From Sorangium cellulosum (GTDB lineage: Bacteria > Myxococcota_A > Polyangia > Polyangiales > Polyangiaceae): a stretch of DNA of 64,000 nt. The notes beneath the pieces are model-generated. The model ran no database searches and had not been told where the DNA came from. It worked only from the letters and a program-made list of their open reading frames with translations. Position numbers and translations under genes: made by a program. Position 1 is the first letter of the stretch; every line of letters begins with the position of its first letter. The stretch covers positions 4,587,001-4,651,000 of the forward strand of contig NZ_CP012673.1 in assembly GCF_002950945.1 (NCBI RefSeq), given 5' to 3'. Below are positions 17,613-26,577 of the stretch, one piece after another.

Positions 17613-19604
17613 ATGACTATCAACTTCACGCGTGGCCAGCGGCTGGTTGCATTCCTGTGCCTGGCTGGCGTGCTGCTGTGCACCCCGCGCGCCCGCGCCG
17701 AGCAGGGCGATCCGCCCGAGGTCGAGGCGCAGCGGCTCGTGCATATCCTCGGCTACATCGGCGCCGACTACGGCGGCTCGGTCGCGAACGGGGTGGTCAC
17801 CGTCCCGGACGAGTACAACGAGCAGCTCTCGCTGGCGGCGGACGGCGCGAAGATCGCGGCGCGCATCCAGCCGGCGATCCCGCCCGGGCGTGAGGTCGAT
17901 GTCTCGGCGCGCATCGCGAAGCTGCGCGAGCTGCTCGATCGGAAGGCGCCCCCGGAGGAGGTCGCCGCGCTGGTCGCGGGCCTGCGGACCGATCTCGTCA
18001 GCGCCTTCCAGATCGAGGAGGCGCCGCGCGCCGCGCCGAACGCCGCGCGGGGCAAGAGCCTCTACCTGGAGCACTGCGCGACGTGCCACGGCGAGACCGG
18101 GCGCGCGGACACCGCCCGCGCGGCTACGTTCACGCCGCGCCCGGTGAACTTCCACGACCCCGAGCGCGGCGAGGCGATCGCCCCGTACCGCGTCGTGAGC
18201 ACGGTCCGCTTCGGCGTCGACGGTACGGCGATGGTCCCGTTCACCTTCCTCTCGGACGCCGACCGCTGGGATCTCGCCTTCCACGTCGTGGGCTTGCGCC
18301 ACGCGGGCGTCGCGCCGGCCCCGGCCGACAGCGTGCCGGCCTACACGCTCGCCGAGCTCTCGGCGCGCACGGACGCCGATCTGCGCGCCGAGCTCAGGTC
18401 CGCCGGCGTCCCGGCCGATCGCGAGGCCGCCGCGCTCGCCGATCTGCGCCTCCGCGCGCCGTACGAGGATCGGGCCGCCCGCACCCCGCTCGGCCTGGTC
18501 CGCGTGAAGATCGAGCGCGCCCGGAAGGCGGTCGCGCGGGGCGACCGCGACGGGGCCCGGGGCCACCTCATCGACGCGTACCTCGAGGGGATCGAGCCGG
18601 TCGAGGCCCCGATCCGCGCCGCGGACGCCTCGCTCGCCGCCTCGCTCGAGACCCGCAGCATGGAGATCCGCGGCGACCTCGAGCGCGGCGCGTCCCCCGC
18701 CGAGCTCGGCGCCGCGATGGATGCGCTGCTGCGCGACGTCGGCCGCGCCGAGTCGCTCCTGTCGCCCTCCTCGGCGCCGAAGAGCTTCGCCTCGACCGCC
18801 CTCTCGAGCGCCGGCATCCTCCTGCGCGAGGGCGTCGAGGCCGCGCTGCTCATCGCCGCGCTGCTCGGGCTCGCGTCCCAGGCGGGGCTCGCGGACAGGC
18901 GGCGTTACGTGCACCTCGGCTGGGTGACCGCGATCGTGCTCGGCCTCCTCACGTGGTTCGCCTCGGCCCGCCTCGTCGCGATCTCCGGGGCGCAGCGCGA
19001 GCTCATCGAGGGCGTGACCGCGCTGCTCGCGACGGCGGTGCTCTTCTACGTGAGCTACTCGCTGCTCGCGAAGCGCGAGGTCGCCCGCTGGATGAAGTTC
19101 CTGAAGGAGCAGATCTCGCCGCGCCGCGCGGCGCTGTCGCTCTTCGGCGTCGCGCTGCTCGCGGCGTACCGGGAGGCGTTCGAGACGGTGCTGTTCTACC
19201 AGGCCCTGCTCGCCTCGAACGCTTCCGCGACGGCGGCCCTGGTGGGCGCGGTGGCGGGCGCGGTGGTGCTCGTGGCGCTGGTCGCGGCCTACTCGCGCGC
19301 TGGCCGGTTCGCGCCGCCGCAGGTCTTCTTCCGCGTCTCCAGCTACCTCCTCTACGCGCTCGCGATCATCTTCGCCGGGCAGGGCGTGGCCGCGCTCCAG
19401 ATGGCCGGCAAGGTGCCCGTGCACGCGCTGCCGTTCCGCGGCGTGCCGGCCCTCGGCATCTTCCCGACCGTGGAGACGCTCGCCGTGCAGCTCCTGCTCG
19501 TGCTGCTCGCCGTCGTCGGCGTCTTCGCGCAGCGCCGCCAGGCGAACGCGGCGCCCAAGCCTCCTGCTCCGCCCGCCCAGATCGCTCCCGGCTCAGCCGC
19601 CTGA
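17613..19604 (+). CDS. Cytochrome c / FTR1-family iron permease fusion
   Basis: The product has 663 residues. A signal peptide ends at PRARA (about residue 29). A periplasmic cytochrome c domain follows with the haem motif CATCH (155-159) and a Met in TAMVPF as likely sixth ligand. A helical linker leads to the FTR1 permease domain with about seven transmembrane helices, carrying both iron-binding motifs: REGVE near residue 405 and YREAFETVLFYQAL near residue 519. FTR1 proteins import iron oxidised at the surface; in EfeU-type systems a separate partner oxidises it. Here the haem domain in the same chain could pass electrons directly. The ATG at 17613 is preferred over TTG at 17604. It appears to be a single-gene unit; no efeO/efeB-type neighbour is present. 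Confidence 0.9.
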   Translation: MTINFTRGQRLVAFLCLAGVLLCTPRARAEQGDPPEVEAQRLVHILGYIGADYGGSVANGVVTVPDEYNEQLSLAADGAKIAARIQPAIPPGREVDVSARIAKLRELLDRKAPPEEVAALVAGLRTDLVSAFQIEEAPRAAPNAARGKSLYLEHCATCHGETGRADTARAATFTPRPVNFHDPERGEAIAPYRVVSTVRFGVDGTAMVPFTFLSDADRWDLAFHVVGLRHAGVAPAPADSVPAYTLAELSARTDADLRAELRSAGVPADREAAALADLRLRAPYEDRAARTPLGLVRVKIERARKAVARGDRDGARGHLIDAYLEGIEPVEAPIRAADASLAASLETRSMEIRGDLERGASPAELGAAMDALLRDVGRAESLLSPSSAPKSFASTALSSAGILLREGVEAALLIAALLGLASQAGLADRRRYVHLGWVTAIVLGLLTWFASARLVAISGAQRELIEGVTALLATAVLFYVSYSLLAKREVARWMKFLKEQISPRRAALSLFGVALLAAYREAFETVLFYQALLASNASATAALVGAVAGAVVLVALVAAYSRAGRFAPPQVFFRVSSYLLYALAIIFAGQGVAALQMAGKVPVHALPFRGVPALGIFPTVETLAVQLLLVLLAVVGVFAQRRQANAAPKPPAPPAQIAPGSAA

Positions 19605-19683
19605 GCGCCGCGCTGCCCGCGGCTGCGCGGGCGCCCGCGGCGGCCTGCGGTGATCGCGGCGCTCGCAGAGCTGCCTGCGGCGC

Positions 19684-20541
19684 TCAGGGCTGGCTGTGGA
19701 TGCGCGGCGCTTCCGGATAGAGCGACCGGAGCCCGCGCCACGCGGCGTCGTTCGCGCTCTCGGCGGGCTCGGCGAGATCCCACTCGAAATAGAGCTTGTC
19801 GCCGTCGTAGCAGCCGAAGCTCGTGGAGACGCAGAGCATCGGCTCGCGCTCGATCGCGTACCCCGCGCGCGCAACGTCGTGCCCGTAGATCGCGACGCGG
19901 GCTTCCGGGTCGATCGCGCGCAGGAAGGCATGGGCGCGCTCGCTCGAGGTGCTCCGCGCCCAGAGGAGCGCGCCGAGCGTCCCCTGCAGGGTCATCTCGT
20001 TGAGCGGGACATCGTGGAACCCGTCGAGCGGGAGCCGCTCCAGGTCCTGCCGGCTCTGGATGCGCGCGTGCGGCGCCGCGTGGAGCATCACCAGCCGGGC
20101 CGTGTGCGCGACCGCGACGAACGGCCATCCGCGGAACCAGCTCCGCATCGCCAGCGTGTCCTCCGGCCCGAGGAGCTCCTCGAGCCGCTGCGCCTCGTCC
20201 GGGAAGAACTTCGCCACGACGGGGCCGCCCACGTGCGCGTGCTCGTGGTTGCCGAGCAGGTAATGAACGCGGCCGGGGTGGCGATCGGCGAGCTCCTTCG
20301 CCTGCTTCAGCAACGCCACCGAGTCGCCGTGGTAAAATGAGCCCAGGTAGTCAGGCCATTCACTCTCGTCGAGCTCGGGGCCGTGCACGAGATCGCCTGT
20401 TATCACGAGCACGGCGCCGTCGCGCCCCGCCGCCGCCTGTTCGAAAATGTCGGTGATTCGCTCGAAATCCGCGACGTTGCCCTGAAAGTCGGTGGCGACG
20501 ATCAATTTGCCACGATCAGGGAGGTCGACGACACGCTGCAC
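19684..20541 (-). CDS. Calcineurin-like metallophosphoesterase
   Basis: The 285-residue product shows the metal-binding motifs of this superfamily in order: ATDFQGN (usually GDxHG), VITGDLVHG (GDxxD/G), LLGNHEH (GNHE), and later YGHD. The first motif is slightly unusual. A long insert between GDLVHG and GNHE (residues about 58-95) mentions SEWPDYLGSFYHGDS. Members hydrolyse phosphomonoesters or diesters of proteins, nucleotides or lipids; the substrate is unknown. The start is set at GTG 20541 with GGAG just upstream; the frame is open further up to 20676 but those residues are Arg-rich and unlike the family. It is convergent with the iron permease gene. Confidence 0.85.
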   Translation of the reverse strand: MQRVVDLPDRGKLIVATDFQGNVADFERITDIFEQAAAGRDGAVLVITGDLVHGPELDESEWPDYLGSFYHGDSVALLKQAKELADRHPGRVHYLLGNHEHAHVGGPVVAKFFPDEAQRLEELLGPEDTLAMRSWFRGWPFVAVAHTARLVMLHAAPHARIQSRQDLERLPLDGFHDVPLNEMTLQGTLGALLWARSTSSERAHAFLRAIDPEARVAIYGHDVARAGYAIEREPMLCVSTSFGCYDGDKLYFEWDLAEPAESANDAAWRGLRSLYPEAPRIHSQP

Positions 20542-20763
20542 GTCTCCAGCATAGCCGAACCCCCTGCGTTCGCCTCGCGTGAACGGAGATCCACCGTCGC
20601 ACGCCACCCGCCGCACGCCGCTCACCACCCGACGATCCCATCGCACTGCGCCGCACCGCACCACACGCGCTTGCAATTCACCAGATCGTCCAGATTTGAC
20701 GGATTACTACAGCGATACTGTCCCTTGGCGGGTCATCTCGGCCAGGCTAGGCTGCATGGGACG

Positions 20764-22512
20764 ATGCAAAAGCGGAAACTTTCAGCGTGGGTGGACGAGG
20801 TCGCGCGGCAGACGCGGCCCGATCGGGTCGTCTTTTGCGACGGCTCCGAGGAGGAGAACCGGGCGCTGATCCAGGGGATGCTGGGAGACGGGACGCTCGT
20901 CGCGCTCAACGCAGAAAGATACCCCGACTGCTATCTTCACCGGAGCCACCCGACCGACGTCGCCCGGACTGAGCACCTCACGTTCATCTGTTCTCGGGAC
21001 AAAGAGGAATCGGGCCCGACGAACAACTGGATGTCGCCGGAGGAGGCCTCGGAGAAGGTCGGCCGGCTGTTCGACGGGGCGATGAAGGGACGGACGATGT
21101 TCGTCGTGCCCTACCTGATGGGGCCGGCGGGGTCGCCGTCGGCGAAGGTCGGAGTCGAAATCACCGACAGTCCGTATGTCGTCGCGAGCATGCGGATCAT
21201 GACCCGCATGGGCAAGGTCGCGCTCGAGGCGCTGGGCAGCTCCGAGGACTACTGTCGAGGGCTGCACTCGCTCGGAGACCTCAGCCCGGAGCGCCGCTTC
21301 GTCTGCCATTTCCCCGAGGAGCGGCTCATCTGGAGCATCGGCTCCGGCTACGGGGGGAACGCGCTGCTCGGGAAGAAGTGCTTCGCGCTGCGCATCGCGA
21401 GCACCATGGCCCGCGACGAGGGGTGGTTCGCGGAGCACATGCTCATCCTCGGCCTGGAGGATCCGGAGGGCCGGGTGACCTACATGTGTGCGGCGTTCCC
21501 CAGCGCCTGCGGCAAGACGAACCTCGCCATGCTCGTGCCGCCGGCGTCGCAGAAGGGCTGGAAGGTGTGGACCGTAGGCGACGACATCGCCTGGCTGCGG
21601 ATCGGCCCCGACGGCCGGCTCTGGGCGATCAACCCCGAGGCGGGCTTCTTCGGCGTGGCGCCGGGGACGAGCTCGAGGACGAACCCGAACGCGCTGGCGA
21701 CGCTGTCGAGGAGCTCGATCTTCACGAACGTCGCGCTCACGCCGGAGGGGACGCCGTGGTGGGAGGGCTTCGACGGCCCGGTCCCGCCGGTGCTGACCGA
21801 CTGGAAAGGCAACCGCTGGACGCCGGAGAGCAAGGAGCCGGCGGCGCACCCGAACAGCCGCTTCACGGCGCCCGCGCGCCAGTGCCCCTCGATCTCGCCG
21901 GAGTTCGACGCCCCGGCGGGCGTGCCGATCTCGGCCATCATCTTCGGCGGCCGCCGCGCGCGGCTCGCGCCGCTCATCTACGAGGCGCGCGACTGGGTGC
22001 ACGGCGTCTACCTGGGCGCGACGATGGCGTCGGAGACGACCGCCGCGGCGACCGGCAAGGTCGGCGTCGTCCGCCGGGACCCGATGGCGATGCGCCCCTT
22101 CTGCGGATACAACATGGGCGACTACTTCCGGCACTGGATCGAGCTCGGAGAGAGCCACGCGGGGTTCCCGAAGATCTTCCACGTGAACTGGTTCCGGCAG
22201 GGCGAGTCGGGCAAGTACCTCTGGCCCGGCTTCGGCGAGAACCTCCGCGCGCTCCGCTGGATCGCCGCGCGCGTGCGCGGGGAGGCCACCGGCCGCGACA
22301 CGCCCATCGGGATCATGCCCGCCGACGGCGAGCTCGACACGAGCGGCCTCGACGTGAACGACGAGGCCATGCGCGAGCTCTTCGCCATCGACCCCGGCGC
22401 GTGGCTCGAGGAGACGCGCGAGCGCGCGGCGTTCCTGGAGTCGTTCGGCGCGCGTATGCCCGAGGCGCTGCTCCAGCAGAACCGGGACCTCGACGCCCGG
22501 ATGCGGTCATGA
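20764..22512 (+). CDS. pckG: Phosphoenolpyruvate carboxykinase, GTP-dependent
   Basis: The product has 582 residues, about the usual length. It holds the family hallmarks: NNWMSPEEA, VVPYLMGP, the active-site loop FPSACGKTNLAML with its P-loop and reactive Cys, WTVGDDIAWL, NPEAGFFGVAPGT, and near the C-terminus FCGYNMGDYFRHW and FHVNWFRQ. The reaction converts oxaloacetate and GTP to phosphoenolpyruvate and CO2, the first step of gluconeogenesis. The ATG at 20764 is the first good start; the frame is open upstream to 20383 but runs antisense through the neighbouring gene. It is divergent from the metallophosphoesterase gene, with 222 bases between for regulation. Confidence 0.96.
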   Translation: MQKRKLSAWVDEVARQTRPDRVVFCDGSEEENRALIQGMLGDGTLVALNAERYPDCYLHRSHPTDVARTEHLTFICSRDKEESGPTNNWMSPEEASEKVGRLFDGAMKGRTMFVVPYLMGPAGSPSAKVGVEITDSPYVVASMRIMTRMGKVALEALGSSEDYCRGLHSLGDLSPERRFVCHFPEERLIWSIGSGYGGNALLGKKCFALRIASTMARDEGWFAEHMLILGLEDPEGRVTYMCAAFPSACGKTNLAMLVPPASQKGWKVWTVGDDIAWLRIGPDGRLWAINPEAGFFGVAPGTSSRTNPNALATLSRSSIFTNVALTPEGTPWWEGFDGPVPPVLTDWKGNRWTPESKEPAAHPNSRFTAPARQCPSISPEFDAPAGVPISAIIFGGRRARLAPLIYEARDWVHGVYLGATMASETTAAATGKVGVVRRDPMAMRPFCGYNMGDYFRHWIELGESHAGFPKIFHVNWFRQGESGKYLWPGFGENLRALRWIAARVRGEATGRDTPIGIMPADGELDTSGLDVNDEAMRELFAIDPGAWLEETRERAAFLESFGARMPEALLQQNRDLDARMRS

Positions 22513-22703
22513 GCTGACGCCGGCCCGAGCGCCGCACCCCACCACCGACAGAGCAAACACCGAGACGCCGACCGCCGCGCCCCGAACCCGGGCGCGGTGG
22601 CACCCGGCGCCGCCCGTCCGCTATTCGCCGAGGACGTTCGGGATTCTCTTGACGCGAGTCTAACTTGGCCCACACAGTTCCTTCAGAAAATTTTGAAAGT
22701 TCA

Positions 22704-23261
22704 ATGAGCTCCTCACGTGACATCCAGCGCCAGGCCGAGTTGCTCGCCGCCGATGCGATCGGCGACGTCATCGAGCACTGGGGCTTCCGCCGGGTGCTCG
22801 GGCGCATCTGGACCGTGCTGTTCATCGCGGGCGAAGCCCTGCCAGCCGCGGAAATTGGCGAGCGGCTGCAGGTTTCTTCCGGGGCGATGAGTATGTCGCT
22901 GACAGAACTCCAGAGGTGGGGTGTAGTACGAAGAGTATGGAAACCGGGCGAGCGGAAGGAGTTCTTCGAAGCCGAGACGGACTTCTGGAAGATGATCTCC
23001 AAGGTGTTCGCCGAGCGCGAGCGGCTGATCGCCGACTCGGTGAGGGAACGGCTGGAGCGGGCGTCCGAGCTGCTCGAGAGCCTGCCCCAGAGCGACGCCG
23101 CCCGGATCAGCGTCGATCGCGTCGAGCGGCTCCTCTCGTTCGTCATCGTCGCGCAGACGGCGCTCGACGGGTTCATCAAGAGCAGGACCGTGGATTTCTC
23201 GAGGTTCGGGGACCTGGTCCGGTTCCCGATCCGCGCCGTGCGAACGCGGCGAGGGGCCTAG
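22704..23261 (+). CDS. GbsR/MarR-type winged-helix transcriptional regulator
   Basis: The product has 185 residues. The segment AIGDVIEHWGFRRVLGRIWTVLFIAGE and the following helix-turn-helix LPAAEIGERLQVSSGAMSMSLTELQRWGVVRRVW are typical of GbsR-family regulators (a MarR relative). The wing follows as KPGERKEFFEAE; a long helix after it should mediate dimerisation. It stands 90 bases upstream of the quinone operon on the same strand and may control it, but GbsR-type proteins regulate varied targets. The ATG at 22704 is used; a TTG at 22665 would add 13 residues. An AT-rich spot at 22682-22697 with AAAATTTT lies just upstream and could be its own operator. Confidence 0.82.
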   Translation: MSSSRDIQRQAELLAADAIGDVIEHWGFRRVLGRIWTVLFIAGEALPAAEIGERLQVSSGAMSMSLTELQRWGVVRRVWKPGERKEFFEAETDFWKMISKVFAERERLIADSVRERLERASELLESLPQSDAARISVDRVERLLSFVIVAQTALDGFIKSRTVDFSRFGDLVRFPIRAVRTRRGA

Positions 23262-23299
23262 CGGGCTCGTGATTTCGGAGGGCTCGACCGCTGCATGTG

Positions 23300-23316
23300 C
23301 CCCGCGCGGTGCGGGG
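23300..23316 (+). terminator. Short GC-rich hairpin between the regulator and the quinone operon
   Basis: CCCCGC and GCGGGG pair around a GCGGT loop. It lies 38 bases after the regulator stop and 36 bases before the prenyl synthase start. No U-run follows, so it is not a classical intrinsic terminator; it could be a pause or attenuator element. Weakly supported. Confidence 0.3.
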
Positions 23317-23351
23317 TGCAGCGCGCGCTCGCGCTTCCAGGTGGAGATGGG

Positions 23352-24428
23352 ATGACTGCGACTACAACGTTGACTGGGACGGTCCAGCGGAGCGATGTCG
23401 TCTCGAGCCTCGGGAGCATGTGCGCTGGACGCGGGCTCGACTCGCTCGCCGCGCGGCTCGCCGAGCTACGGCGGCTGCTCGACGGCGATCTCGACGACGT
23501 GGAGCGCGAGCTCTCCAAGGTCGGGCTGGACGGCGGCACGCCGGCGCACCAGAGCGCGCGGCACCTGCTCGGGCTGAGCGGCAAGCGGCTGCGGCCGATC
23601 TGCGTGGCGCTGGCCGCTCACATCGGCGGCGGCTTCAACGACGCCGCGCGGACCTTCGCCGTGGCGGTCGAGCTCGTCCACAACGCGACCCTGCTCCACG
23701 ACGACGTGGTCGACCTCGGCGACCGGCGGCGCGGCGCGGACGCGGCGCGCGTCATCTACGGCAACGCCGCCTCGATCTTCGGCGGCGACTACCTGCTGCT
23801 CGACGCGCTCGCCCGGATCCAGGCGGTCGGCATCCCGGGCGTGCTCGAGCGGGTGCTCCAGGTGGTCAAGGAGATGGTCATCGCCGAGGCGCTCCAGCTC
23901 GCGTCGCGGGGCCGCGTGCGCACGAGCACGAGCGAGTACTTCCAGATCGTCGACGGCAAGACGGCGTCGCTGTTCCGCTGGGCGATGTTCGCGGGGGCGC
24001 GCGCGGGCGGCGTGAGCGAGCCGCTGTGCAAGGCGCTCGAGAGCTTCGGCACGAGCCTCGGCGTCGCCTTCCAGCTCGTCGACGACGTGCTCGACTTCGC
24101 GGGGGATCCGGACGCGACCGGCAAGGCGCTGCTCACCGACCTGCGCGAGGGGAAGATGACGTACCCGCTCCTGCTCGCGATGGAGCGCGACCGCGAGCTC
24201 ACGCCCGCCCTCGAGGCGCACTGCGCGGCGGAGGAGGTCGCGGTCGAGCCCGAGCTCGGCCGGCGCATCGCGCGGATCATGGTGGAGCAGCGGGTCGTGG
24301 ACGACTGCCTGGATCTCGCGTCGCGGCTCTGCGGCGACGCGGTGCGGAGCATCGAGCCGCTCCCGGACAGCCCGGCGAAGGCGGCGCTGGAGGGGGTCGC
24401 GATGTCGACGCCCCGGCGGAGGCGGTGA
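23352..24428 (+). CDS. Long-chain polyprenyl diphosphate synthase
   Basis: The product has 358 residues. All trans-prenyltransferase motifs are present: GKRLRP (77-82), first Asp-rich motif DDVVD (117-121), GGDYLL, DGKTASLF, and second Asp-rich motif DDVLD (244-248). Such enzymes add isopentenyl units to build the C35-C45 side chain of menaquinone. The exact chain length cannot be read reliably. GGAGATGGG lies just before the ATG at 23352. It is the first gene of a seven-gene plus-strand operon that includes HMG-CoA reductase and five menaquinone genes, which fits a role in quinone side-chain synthesis. Confidence 0.92.
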   Translation: MTATTTLTGTVQRSDVVSSLGSMCAGRGLDSLAARLAELRRLLDGDLDDVERELSKVGLDGGTPAHQSARHLLGLSGKRLRPICVALAAHIGGGFNDAARTFAVAVELVHNATLLHDDVVDLGDRRRGADAARVIYGNAASIFGGDYLLLDALARIQAVGIPGVLERVLQVVKEMVIAEALQLASRGRVRTSTSEYFQIVDGKTASLFRWAMFAGARAGGVSEPLCKALESFGTSLGVAFQLVDDVLDFAGDPDATGKALLTDLREGKMTYPLLLAMERDRELTPALEAHCAAEEVAVEPELGRRIARIMVEQRVVDDCLDLASRLCGDAVRSIEPLPDSPAKAALEGVAMSTPRRRR

Positions 24429-24538
24429 GCGGCCATGACGAGCTCTCGGAAATCGGTCGCTGGAGGCGCGCCGAGGCGGCGGGGGACAGGCGCGGGCGAG
24501 CTCGCGAGGCGAGCGCAGGCGAGGCGTGGAGGTCCCCA

Positions 24539-25813
24539 GTGAGCCAGAAGGTGTCCAGCAGGATCAGCGGTTTCTACAAGCGGTGCCTCGAGGATCGGCT
24601 CCGCGCGATCGAGGCGCTCGGGCTGCTCGACGAGGACGCGCGCGCGCACCTCGCGGGCGGCGGCGGGCTGCCGACCGCGGTCGCCGATCGCATGTGCGAG
24701 AACGTGATCGCGACGCACGCGCTCCCGCTCGGGCTCGCGCTGAACTTCCGCGTGAACCAGCGCGACGTGCTGGTGCCCATGGCGGTGGAGGAGCCGAGCG
24801 TCATCGCCGCCGCGTCGAACGCGGCGCGCATGGTCCGCCTGTCGGGCGGCTTCTCCGGCGAGGCGGATCCGCCGGTCATGACCGCCCAGGTCCAGCTCGA
24901 CGACGTGCCGGACGCCGAGGCGGCCGCGGGCCGGCTCGCCGCGGCGCGCGAGCACCTCCTCGCGGCGGGGGACGCGGCGATCCCGCGGATGGTGGCGCGC
25001 GGCGGCGGCTGCCGCGACGTGGAGGTGCGCGTGCTCTCGGCGGAGCTCGGGGTGCTCGTGGTGCACCTCTACATCGACGTCGGCGACGCGATGGGCGCGA
25101 ACCTGGTCGACACCGTGGCGGAGGCGGTCGCGCCGCTCGTGCAGCGCATCGCCGGCGGGACGCTCGGCCTCCGGATCCTCACGAACCTGACCGTCCGCCG
25201 CCTCGTCCGGGTGACGGCCGCGGTCGGCGACGACGCGCTCGGCGGCGCGGACGTGGCGAGCGGCATCGCGCGGGCGAGCCGCTTCGCGGAGCTCGATCCT
25301 TACCGCGCGGCGACCCACAACAAGGGCTTCATGAACGGGCTCGACGCGGCCGCGGTCGCGCTCGGGCAGGACTTCCGCGCCATCGAGGCGGGCGCGCACG
25401 CGTACGCCGCCATGAGCGGGCGCTACGGGCCGCTCAGCACGTGGGAGCGCGTGCCCGGCGGGCTCGTGGGCCGCGCGGAGCTGCCGCTCGCGGTGGGCAC
25501 GGTGGGCGGCTCGACCCAGGTGCACGCGGGCGTGCGCGCGGCGCTGCAGCTCGTGGGCGCGACCTCGGCGCGCGAGCTCGCCGTGGTGCTCGCGTCCGTC
25601 GGGCTCGCGTCGAACCTCGCGGCGCTGCGCGCGCTCGCGGGCGAGGGCATCCAGCGCGGCCACATGCGGCTCCACGAGCGCAAGCGCGCGCTCGCCGCGG
25701 CGGCGCCGGCGAGCGCGGACGGCGGCGGGCCGCCGTCGGGCGAGGGCAAGCGGATCGCGCCCGAGCGAGGCGAGGGGCCGCGCGCGGTGCAGCAGGCGGA
25801 GGGCGGAACATGA
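24539..25813 (+). CDS. mvaA: Hydroxymethylglutaryl-CoA reductase, class II type
   Basis: The 424-residue product follows class II (Pseudomonas mevalonii-type) HMG-CoA reductase: ENVIATHALPLGLALNFRVN, VLVPMAVEEPSVIAAASNAA, IDVGDAMGANLVDTVAE with a catalytic Asp, HNKGFMNGLDA with a catalytic Lys, and the flap His in GHMRLHERK. The enzyme interconverts HMG-CoA and mevalonate; in an isoprenoid setting it would supply IPP through the mevalonate pathway. The GTG at 24539 has GGAGG about six bases upstream. It sits between the prenyl synthase and ubiE, overlaps ubiE by four bases, and so is part of the quinone operon. Class II enzymes can also run in the degradative direction, but the context favours biosynthesis. 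Confidence 0.93.
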   Translation: MSQKVSSRISGFYKRCLEDRLRAIEALGLLDEDARAHLAGGGGLPTAVADRMCENVIATHALPLGLALNFRVNQRDVLVPMAVEEPSVIAAASNAARMVRLSGGFSGEADPPVMTAQVQLDDVPDAEAAAGRLAAAREHLLAAGDAAIPRMVARGGGCRDVEVRVLSAELGVLVVHLYIDVGDAMGANLVDTVAEAVAPLVQRIAGGTLGLRILTNLTVRRLVRVTAAVGDDALGGADVASGIARASRFAELDPYRAATHNKGFMNGLDAAAVALGQDFRAIEAGAHAYAAMSGRYGPLSTWERVPGGLVGRAELPLAVGTVGGSTQVHAGVRAALQLVGATSARELAVVLASVGLASNLAALRALAGEGIQRGHMRLHERKRALAAAAPASADGGGPPSGEGKRIAPERGEGPRAVQQAEGGT

Positions 25814-26544
25814 ACAGGCCAGAGCAACACGAGGCGCCGGGCGCGGCAGGGCGCCGCGCCGGCAGCGGCGAGATGTTCGACGGGATCGCCGAGCGGTACG
25901 ATCTCCTGAACCGGATCATCTCGCTGGGGCTGGACCAGGGCTGGCGGCGGCGCGCGGTGCGGTCGCTCGAGCTCGCGCCCGGCGCGACGGTGCTCGACCT
26001 GGCGACGGGGACCGCGGATCTCGCGATCGAGATCGCGAAGGCGCACGACGTGAAGGTCATCGGCGTCGATCCGTCGCAGGGGATGCTCGCCGTCGGCCGC
26101 CGCAAGGTGGAGGCCGCGGGGCTCGCCGGGCGGATCGAGCTCGAGGTCGGCGACGCGGAGGCGCTCGGGCGCGGCGACGCGAGCGTCGACGCGATCTCGA
26201 TGGCGTTCGGGATCCGCAACGTCCCGGACCGCTCGCGCGCGCTCCGGGAGATGGCGCGCGTCACGCGGCCAGGGGGCCGGATCGCGATCCTCGAGCTCAG
26301 CGAGCCGCGCGGCGGGATCATGAGCAAGCTCGCGCGCTTCCATATCCACACGGTCGTGCCGTACGTCGGCGGCGCGATCTCGGGGCGCGACGAGTACCGC
26401 TACCTGCAGGACTCGATCGCGAGGTTCCCCCCGCCGGACGAGTTCGCGGACCTGATGCGCGGGGCGGGGCTGCGCGTGCTGCGCGTGGAGCCGCTCACGA
26501 TGGGCGCGGTGTGCCTCTTCGTCGCGACGCCCGAGGGGGGCTGA
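25810..26544 (+). CDS. ubiE: Demethylmenaquinone C-methyltransferase
   Basis: The product has 244 residues and matches the UbiE/MenG family: FDGIAERYDLLNRIISLGLDQGWRR near the N-terminus, the SAM-binding VLDLATGTADLAIEIA, VIGVDPSQGML, and the family signature AFGIRNVPDRSRALREMARVTRPGG, followed by YRYLQDSI. It methylates demethylmenaquinone, the last step of menaquinone synthesis. The ATG overlaps the stop of the HMG-CoA reductase gene (ATGA). The gene could also be called menG; no ubiquinone genes are seen. Confidence 0.95.
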   Translation: MNRPEQHEAPGAAGRRAGSGEMFDGIAERYDLLNRIISLGLDQGWRRRAVRSLELAPGATVLDLATGTADLAIEIAKAHDVKVIGVDPSQGMLAVGRRKVEAAGLAGRIELEVGDAEALGRGDASVDAISMAFGIRNVPDRSRALREMARVTRPGGRIAILELSEPRGGIMSKLARFHIHTVVPYVGGAISGRDEYRYLQDSIARFPPPDEFADLMRGAGLRVLRVEPLTMGAVCLFVATPEGG

Positions 26545-26577
26545 GGTGACGGCGCGCGGCGAGCGCGGAGAGCGGCG

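Noticed and set aside
20696..20719. Promoter TTGACG / GATACT before the PEP carboxykinase gene
   Set aside because: The spacer is only 12 bases, too short for a sigma70 promoter.
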